Source: Malurus cyaneus samueli (Eukaryota > Chordata > Aves > Passeriformes > Maluridae). Taken from it: a stretch of 64,000 nucleotides of DNA. The stretch is from NCBI GenBank assembly GCA_009741485.1, contig VKON01002658.1, positions 539,874 through 603,873 of the forward strand, given 5' to 3'. Positions 56,184 to 64,000 of the stretch are shown here, piece after piece (the first letter of the stretch is position 1; each line of letters begins with the position of its first letter). The notes beneath the pieces were generated by a model, which did no database searches, was not told the DNA's origin, and was given only the letters and a program-made list of their open reading frames with translations. A program made the translations under genes and the position numbers.

Positions 56184-59100
56184 CAACTGTCCCTTCATCA
56201 ATTTTCCAGGCAAATACACTGAAAGTTTGTATTGTTACAGGTGAGCAGAGCAGCTTCTGTCACAACTCAAAAAAGCTGCTTCTGTTTTATTACCACCATG
56301 AAAATAATCTAGACATTTATGCCTGTTAAGATTCACAAAATTGCAATATATAACTCATTTCCAAGAAATAAACACCCTGTTAAAATGAAAGGCAAGTGCC
56401 AACTATGTAAATGCAAACACCACATAAGGACTGCGCTACAAAATAAATCGTAATATAACAAATATTTCATATCCTGTCTCCCAACAGTGCCAAAGACACT
56501 AAATGCAGCTGTAATATGAATTGTTCTTTAAATAAAAAATTACAGCCTAAGCCTGAAAGTCAAACAGAAGCAACAACTTCTGCATTGGAAGGCAGAGTTT
56601 CATATCACCTTCGGTGAAGATGAGAGGCAAGGAAGGAGTTTAAATTTGGGATTGATGGTGTAGATTTGATCAAATATTCACTACAGCAGTGGCCTCTGGC
56701 AGCTAAAGAGCCAACTCTGGTAAAGCACAGTACTTACACACTATGACAGAAATAATAAAAGATTCAGATAATATTTATACATTGCTACATCTTAATTTCT
56801 AAAGTCAGAGCAAAAATATGACTCACTTGACGTCACGTGTTCTGGCACAAATACTCCACATGTGTGTATTCATACAGCCAACAAAGGTTCTCTACTTCCA
56901 GCCCTCCTATTCCCAACTCTTGGGGACAAATCTGTCTAAAATATAATTTCCAGCTCAGAGGCAAAGAGAACTATTTTAGTGTCAGGTCCCAAATTTCTGT
57001 CTCCTGTTGCACTGTTACAAACACATAATGACAAGCTTGCTACACAAGCTGTGAATGGCTGAAAAATACCAGCAGAATCACAAATACAGACACTGGACCA
57101 GGGAGTGAAGAAATAAAATCTAAATCCCCATGTGGTTAGTACTGGGACCCCATTACACGTTTGGTAGAACACCAAGAACTAAATCAAAGCTTTATTTTTT
57201 AACAGACAATAGCAAACAATTAGCATTACTGTTCCCAAACTCACTGCTGCATCTTCTGTTAAAAGAACCCTCAATTAAAATCCCAGGATTCATATTTAGG
57301 ATTATCCTGAAAGATGCCATACCAGTTTTACATTACAGAATTTATCCCTGAAGATGCTCAGCATCAGATGTACATTATTCCCAAGGCCCTCCACTGGGAA
57401 GGATGAAACAGCATATTTAGATCCACCCTGGAACAGCTGCATGGGAAAGCAGCTCCAAGTCATTCTGCAGCTTAGATGGATGGGATGACTCCAATTCCAC
57501 AGATTCACATGAACACACTGCCCATTGTTCCACAGAAACTGAAAAGGTACCAGAACGACTTTACACCAAAGAGCTCCAGTGCCCTGAGCAGAGACAGCAG
57601 CTGGAATCCCTCCCTGAATCCCTGAAGAGACTCACAAGATATCCTCAAGGACATTCCAGGCTCTATTAGCAGCAGTGCATTTACATAATAAATTATGAAC
57701 ATTTTATGATTCTATATTTATCAATTTTTTTATATTCTGCTTTTTAACCTCTATCCCCATAACACTCTGGCCTCTGCAGATATTTATCCCATATTCTGCA
57801 TGTTGTGGTTCCCTCTTCCTCTGACCTATCAACATCACAATTTACTCGTTATTTAAAGAAAAAGATTTGTTGTCCCAAGACGTTTACCCCACTATTCTTT
57901 AAACAAGGTGATCAGAAAATAATGCTGAACTATAGTAACAAAAAAAAAATGGGGAATTGGTTAATGGCAAAAGATCAATTATAATTCTTTAGGGAAAGAG
58001 AAATCACATTGTTACACTCAAGATTGGAAAACAGGGACCAAAATGTCCCCAACATTACCTTTCCAGGGATAACAACCCTCACTAAGATCCTGACACGACA
58101 CAGATCAGGCTGCACCAACTGCTGCTCATTCACCCCAAAGCGCTGCTGCTTCAGCTGCACAAAGTGCCAATCCACTTTTTCAATTTTGAAACTCAAATCC
58201 AGGATCTAACTGTATCACATCACGAGGGAAAACGTGCTAGAAATCTTGACAAGACTAGGAAATTTCCAGGGTAAGATTTTGTTTCTGGATAACACCTAAC
58301 AGCTAGAAACAGGGATTGAAAAGAAGTGCTTCTTCAGCCCAAAATACACTCATGATGCCACATTCAAGTTCATTTTTAGAACAAATTCAATCTGCAAAAC
58401 TCAAGTTCTCATAATTACTATCCCAATACTTTCAGTTCTTTTTCCCCCACATCCACAGACTTATTCAATCTGGTACTTCCTGTTCTGTTTAGGGCTCTGT
58501 GTTTCTTCCACTTTTTTTTTTTATTTCATTCAAGGTCTCAGAATTTTACAAGAACAAATTTTGCACACTAATGGAGTAAAATTAATCATTTGAAACAAGT
58601 CCAGCATCTGAAAGGAGCCTACAAGGAAGCTGGAGAAGGAATCTTCATCAGGAACTGGTGTGGTAGCAATGAGTTCAAGGTGGAAGATAGAAATTCCTGT
58701 TCAAATATTTCAGCTCAGGACTTTGCTGCCAAAGCTTCCTGTCACAAACCCTGAGCCGCTGCCATTGTCACCATATTTGAGATAAGGAGCATCCATTCAG
58801 AACACAAAAGAAACATAAGCATCCATTCTATATTAAATACTTAACATGAAATTAAACGGAGTGGATGACAACTGAAAAGACCAGCTAACAAAAAGATAGA
58901 TACAATGTGAATAAAGGCACTCATTCTGAAGAGGAATTCCAAAGAGCTTATAGTAGGTTTTATTTTTAAAGGATGAAGCCTATGTTTTTATACAGAATGC
59001 AATTATCTCTTTTTTTGGTCTGGTGACATTGCCTCTCAGAGCTTGTGGGCCCAATTCAGACTCTAAACTGAGTGAAACAGCTTCAAAGGACATTAAAAAA

Positions 59101-61692
59101 AAATCATCCAAATAAGTGTTATAGATTCCTTTTGCCTTTGTAGCTGCTGGCTCGGAGCGGCGCCTGGCCCTGTGGCTGCACAGCCTGACCAGAAGGAAGT
59201 CACATCTCTTTTTAAGGTACAGACTGTCTCAGGGACTATTTAAAACCACTCCAAAAGTCAGAACTGCAGTGTGTGACAAAGCCAGACGCTATTTCTGCCC
59301 ATCTCCATTTGTCCAGTGCTCCCCATCACGAGGGAGGGCTGGTCCTGCTGGTTCCAAGAGCATCCCTGTCCCCTTGGTGGCCACATTAACCTGGGCACTT
59401 CATGAACACCATTAATATCTTGTTTTGCCCCAAAACAAACCTCATGGAAAGCACATTTCCATGGGATGAGAGAGGCTTGTCCCAGGCTGTGACAGGTTAA
59501 AAGGAGAAAAGGAAGGATTTAACCAGCCTGGAGATCAGGGCATGTCACTCGATCTGCCAAGTCACCCTACCTGTGCCAGCTGATCCCTTCAGGGGAGGCA
59601 GTGATTCAGGGAGCAACTATTTCAGGGCTTGCATCACTTTTACATGAAGTAACATTTGTACAATGGGAAATAAACCCTGGGCATTACAAACCTGATGATG
59701 ATCCCTGATGATCCCCTCCCAAACCTTTCTCAGCCATACCCAACACCAAAAAAAAGGCCGTGTTGCAAATGTGACCATATTTTTAAAAGAAAAATGGTTT
59801 TGCTGAACTATTCAATCATTTAACCAAGAATCTCACATCTCTAGAGCTTATTAGGCACATATGAGCAATACACTAAAATAATTAAGGGATTTTCTTTAAT
59901 TGCTATTCTTATGAATCAATTAATTAATGGGCTACAAAGAAAAATTCTGATTGATTATAACTTGTGTCAGTTTTTCAGCAGATCTGGTGAACTACTACAA
60001 AAACCATGTACAAGATCTGAACGTTTCTACCCATTACAAATCAGAAATGCAGAAGAGCTCTTACACCAGTTCAATAAAGCAGCATTTCAAAGGGATGAAC
60101 CTTCCAAACACACCCCACCTGTAAGGACTATGTCAACCCTGCTCAACTGTAAACATAAACCCATTAAAAAAAAAAACAAAAACACGTTTCTCAGAGGTGT
60201 TCGAATTCATTATGGAAAAAAAGAAATGTCAAATATCATTACACAGCTTGGCTGAAAACACTAAAGCTACACTAAAGCCTGTGAGATATAGAGTCATTGC
60301 TAACAAAGGTGAGGTGTCCCTGAAGCCATCACAAAAGAAAATGTGTATTAGGACTTTGCCACTCTTTAGGCAAACAGGGAATTTTATTTCAGTAAGTGCT
60401 AGCAATAATCCAGCATTCAAAGTTTGGTGAATTAGGCCCTTTCAAACTCTAAGGCAGAATCTACCTTAATGGATTTTTCTTCTCTACATTCATCTTTGCC
60501 CAAAGGCTTCATTGTCTCATTATGTAAATGACCTTTTCATATGAAAATTAAACGTTAAAGATGCTTTTTGTAGTTCTTCAATACTGCAAATATCACATGG
60601 ACATTCACAATAATTCAGACTAAGTATAACTTATAGAAAAAGCACCTGCTTCAAGGAATGGAACAAATTAAGAAATAACTTGTTTTTAAATGACTGAAAA
60701 TTGAAAGTCTTAATTAGAATTAACCCGCAGAACTTTCCTTCCTATAGAGAAACTCAAACTAGGAAACTACCAGGCAAAGAAGAACCCTAAAGGAGGCCTT
60801 AAAAACCCCAACTGGGCAGTTCTGGTTTACACCAGGCTTAGAAAAAGGACAGAAACATCAGGACAGAAACAATTCTGCTATTTGAAAATGCAGCACTTGT
60901 CCTATCTCTCCTTCATTAGCCTTCTGTGTGCTTACAGTATTTGGAATCTCTTCTTGGGCCACAACAGAGCAGGATTATTTTAATGAGAATTAATAACTAA
61001 GTCATACAGATGTCATAAGAGCTCAAGGACTAATTAGACACCCCCATATACCAAATTATTTATATCAGTGTATGAATTCACAACCTAACCAAAAATACAC
61101 TCAATTTTCAGAAGATAGTGACATGTTTTGAATGACAGGTATTAGTAACATCTAGGTTTCTAAATACAGAGAAATCCTAACCAGTCCTACCTCAAAGCAG
61201 GAGTCATACAATAATCTTAATTTACAGAATTCAATAGACACTTCATGCCTCACCTCATCACATTACTTGCTAATGCTATGTTCTTTTTCATTCTCACAAG
61301 GCTTGTCATCCCTTCAGAGGCCCATTTTTTCAATCTGATTTCATTTTCTTGAGTACTAAAGAACTGAATGCCTTACTTATTTTATGAAAGGAGACAGTGG
61401 GCCGAGTTCCCTTGAGCACAGGAAAGGGGTGAGGGTTTTTTACTCATTCCTCCCATAGTGCCAGCAGACAAAGCCTGAGACTGCTACAAGTCAAGTAAAC
61501 AGGATTCAAAGTAGTCCCCTCTTATTTTTTTTTCTTTCACATTTCATTAGAGATGCTTCATCTCATTCTGAACAACTTCCTAGTTTCTATTTTTGTCCTT
61601 TTTTTTTTTTTTTCTCTGTAGGACACTGTCAGGTAGATTTAGGACTTCACCAAAACATGGCTTGGCAAAACTCAAGCTGAAAAGAAATATTT

Positions 61693-61857
61693 TATAGAAT
61701 CTATCAGGTTGGAAAGTATCTCAGGAGGTCACTTGGTTCACCCTTGTGCTTGAAACTGGGTCAAGGCTGAACTCAAACCAGCTTCTGTAGGGTTTTGTCC
61801 AGGCAGAGCTTGGAAATCTCTAAGAATGAAAGTTCAAGAAATTTCTCTGGGCATATA
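61693..61857 (-). mobile_element. old CR1 LINE fragment
   Basis: Contains ATAGAATCTATCAGGTTGGA, then GTCCAGGCAGAGCTTGGAAA and CTCTAAGAATG, matching the 3' region of CR1 read backwards but diverged. It lies in intron 1. Confidence 0.7.
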
Positions 61858-62856
61858 TATTTGAAAAAAAAAGCCTGGTGTTACAGGAGGAAAAAGTAGA
61901 AATCGATTAGAAAGAGGTGACCATGAAAATAATTGATGTCATTGATTAAAAAAGAAATAAAGTTCAGTTTTATGAGCTATGAAATATATTTAATCTACAA
62001 TCCAAATAAATGTTTGGAAGACTCAGTTTTAGTCTACACCAAGCTAAGAAAATGTATTACATACAGAATAGCCTGATAGTGGTCTTTTCACTTATATCAA
62101 GATATTTAACACTCAAAATGAGGATTTGTTCAGCTTATCCTGTGACCTCCAGCCCCATAGCTGGAATGATATCTATTTAAACTCCCCTGGCAGCTTTCCT
62201 GACTGCTTTGATTGGAATCTCCAGTAACACGCTGACAGGACAAAACTGCAGCTAATATTGAGCCTGCTCATATTTAGAGACATGATTCACCTGAGAAGTG
62301 AGAAACCAGAGGATTCCCAACACTTACTGAATCATAATTCAAGTTTTTGAGGGTTTTTCCTTTAAGATGATCAACTTTCTCTTATTTATGAAACACCTAC
62401 ATTCTTAAATCCTCTTTTCTCAGACTTGCATCACTCCCTGCACATCCAGCATTTGAGCAATCACCAAGGTTCTGCTGTGCTTGGTACAGTTGGTTTTGGA
62501 AACCATCTAAGGATTACTAAAAACCTGCTAAAAGGATGCAATCAGCTCCCACAGAACCACAGCACTCACAGCAATATTTTCCCCTCATTTCTAAGTTTTC
62601 AACTGGTATTTCATAAAGAACCCCTAAAGACCACAAAAGGTAGCTCAGGAAAGGAAACTTACTGTTAGCTGACTTAAGTTCACTGTAACAATGTTCCTCA
62701 TTTCCAAAAGGAAATAACTTGGGTAGTTCTAAGCAAGAGGCTGAAACCCCCTGAGTTCACTTCTCTAAACTTGGAACCCGAGGTAAAAGAGAAAGTGGTG
62801 GCTGCAATTTAGAAGATGAAGAATTATGGATTAAAAATCAACTTTTTTTCCAACAG

Positions 62857-63442
62857 ATCGAGAGCAGTAGGAAGAGAAGGATTTGGGGGTGCTGGTGGGT
62901 GAAAGGCTGGATGTGTCCCATGTTCTGGGCTGATCCCACAGAGTGGGCAGCAGGAAAGGGGGGATTCTGCCCCTCTGCCCTCTCAAATGCAGAACATGAG
63001 AAGATTTGGACCTGCTGGAGTGAGTCCAGAGGAGGCCACTGAGATGATCGGAGGAAGTGAGGAAAGGCTGAGAGAATTGGGATTGTTCAGACTGGAAAAG
63101 AGAAGCTTTGGGGTGATCTCATTGTAGCCCTCCAGTCCTTGAAGGAGCTGACAAAAAAAGATGGAAAGAGACTTTTTACAAGCACCTGGAGTGACAAGAC
63201 AAGGGGGAATGTCTTCACACTGACAGAGAGTGGGTTTAGATTGGATATTAAGAGGAAATTCCTCCCTGTGAGGGTGGGGAGGCCCTGGCACAGGCTGCCC
63301 AGAGAAGTTGTGGCTGTCCCATCCCTGGAAATGTCCAAGGCCAGGCTGGAGCAACCTGAGATAATGGAAGGTGTCCATGGCAGGAGGGTGGAACGAGATG
63401 AGCTTTGAGATCCCTTCCAACCAAAATCACTCTGTGATCCTA
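62857..63442 (+). mobile_element. CR1 LINE, 3' part (end of ORF2 plus tail), degraded
   Basis: Reads in the CR1 sense direction: CTGAGAGAATTGGGATTGTT, GTTTAGATTGGATATTAAGA, GAGGCCCTGGCACAGGCTGC, CATCCCTGGAAATGTCCAAG and the end GATCCCTTCCAACC. The ORF2 end is broken, so no protein is expected. It sits in intron 1, antisense to USP32. Confidence 0.92.
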
Positions 63443-64000
63443 AGAAGCATCTTCTCACCAGTTTGTGGAAGTTTAAGCAGAATTCCCCAAGTCACTCTTG
63501 CTTTGAAGTACTTGCTCAGCAGAGATTACTGAGGTGCCCTCCCCAAACCAGCACCACAACTGAATGCCAGAGTTGTGAAATAATTACTGCTCTGTGAATT
63601 TGAGCGGCCACTTGCAGCTCTGCAGCTTTATAAACAGGAAGTGTGAAGCTCTGCATTCATACCTGCTTTCATCATATGACAGAGCCCTGAAGCCATCAAA
63701 TACTGGCTGACACAACAAGCCTCGCTGTAGAATCTAGACTGTCTCCACAGTGGATTCTATTCATTCTGATAGCTAAAAAAAAAGGCTAAGAGACTTCTAG
63801 GCATTTTCATCACATGCCTCTGAAACTCAAGGCTCAGAAAGACACAGGTTTATACCCTCAGAAAACATCAGATCCTGAAGAACCTTCACCTCCCTGTTGT
63901 GGTCAAGCACTGCTCTTCAGATAGGAGAGAAAATAAAGCAGAACAATCCCCTTCATGGAATACAGAAAGAAGAGAATAAACCACTGAAATGGTTCTCTGA

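Larger units (their letters stand above)
50072..64000 (-). other. intron 1 of USP32 (partial)
   Basis: At least 13.9 kb between exon 2 and the missing exon 1. I searched it for a GC-rich first exon encoding the expected Met-Gly start and found none, so the promoter lies to the right of the window. It holds two CR1 fragments, an (AAT)n tract and a relatively GC-rich island around 59140-59640; the rest is plain AT-rich sequence. Confidence 0.75.

Noticed and set aside
62983..63458. Minus-strand frames of 120-145 codons near the right edge
   Set aside because: They are antisense readings of a CR1 element.
50072..64000. Exon 1 and promoter of USP32
   Set aside because: No GC-rich stretch encoding the expected Met-Gly-Ala-Lys start with a suitable donor was found, so it must lie outside the window.

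Overview
This window is bird nuclear DNA. It is AT-rich, carries several 3'-end fragments of CR1 retrotransposons (the dominant avian LINE), and has many minisatellites. Its content is dominated by one split gene on the minus strand, USP32 (ubiquitin-specific peptidase 32). CR1 fragments with the typical 3' tail wording point to a neoavian, plausibly passerine, genome. That is inference; the species cannot be fixed from this sequence.

Layout, reading against the given strand. Positions 64000 to 50072 are intron 1; the short first coding exon lies beyond the right edge. Exons 2 to 34 then follow from 50071 down to the stop codon at 6107-6109. All 33 exons have GT/AG borders and keep one open frame through 4,727 coding bases, giving 1,574 complete codons plus a stop after a split first codon. 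If exon 1 encodes 19 residues plus one base, as I recall for the mammalian gene, the whole protein is about 1,594 residues. The catalytic Cys would then be residue 743, the position I recall for human USP32. The 3' UTR runs left from 6106, with a likely distal poly(A) signal near 4025. Positions 1 to about 4000 are the 3' flank and show no gene I recognise.

Domain order in the predicted protein is: N-terminal EF-hand region with two canonical loops (exons 7 and 8), DUSP domain (exons 11-16), ubiquitin-like segment (exons 17-19), split USP catalytic core (Cys box in exon 20, QQDSQE box in exon 22, zinc-ribbon CxxC pairs in exons 23 and 30, His box and Asn in exon 33), a second ubiquitin-like insert with a variable linker (exons 24-27), a low-complexity Ser-rich insert (exons 31-32), and a C-terminal CVLQ prenylation box (exon 34).

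Non-genic structure: minisatellites at 1-281, 1843-2715, 2731-2845, 14770-15443, 19257-19430, 26280-28060 and 29520-30820; a simple U-rich (sense strand) tract at 23327-23783; a (CATC)n tract at 47166-47232; and CR1 fragments at about 372-418, 6676-6768, 10249-10312, 36747-37023, 43953-44125, 61693-61857 and 62857-63442. I found no tRNA, rRNA, CRISPR or virus. I found no clearly new biological system. The most unusual items are the tandem arrays that fill introns 10, 13 and 21 close to splice donors, and one exon-like island on the plus strand at 59144-59216.
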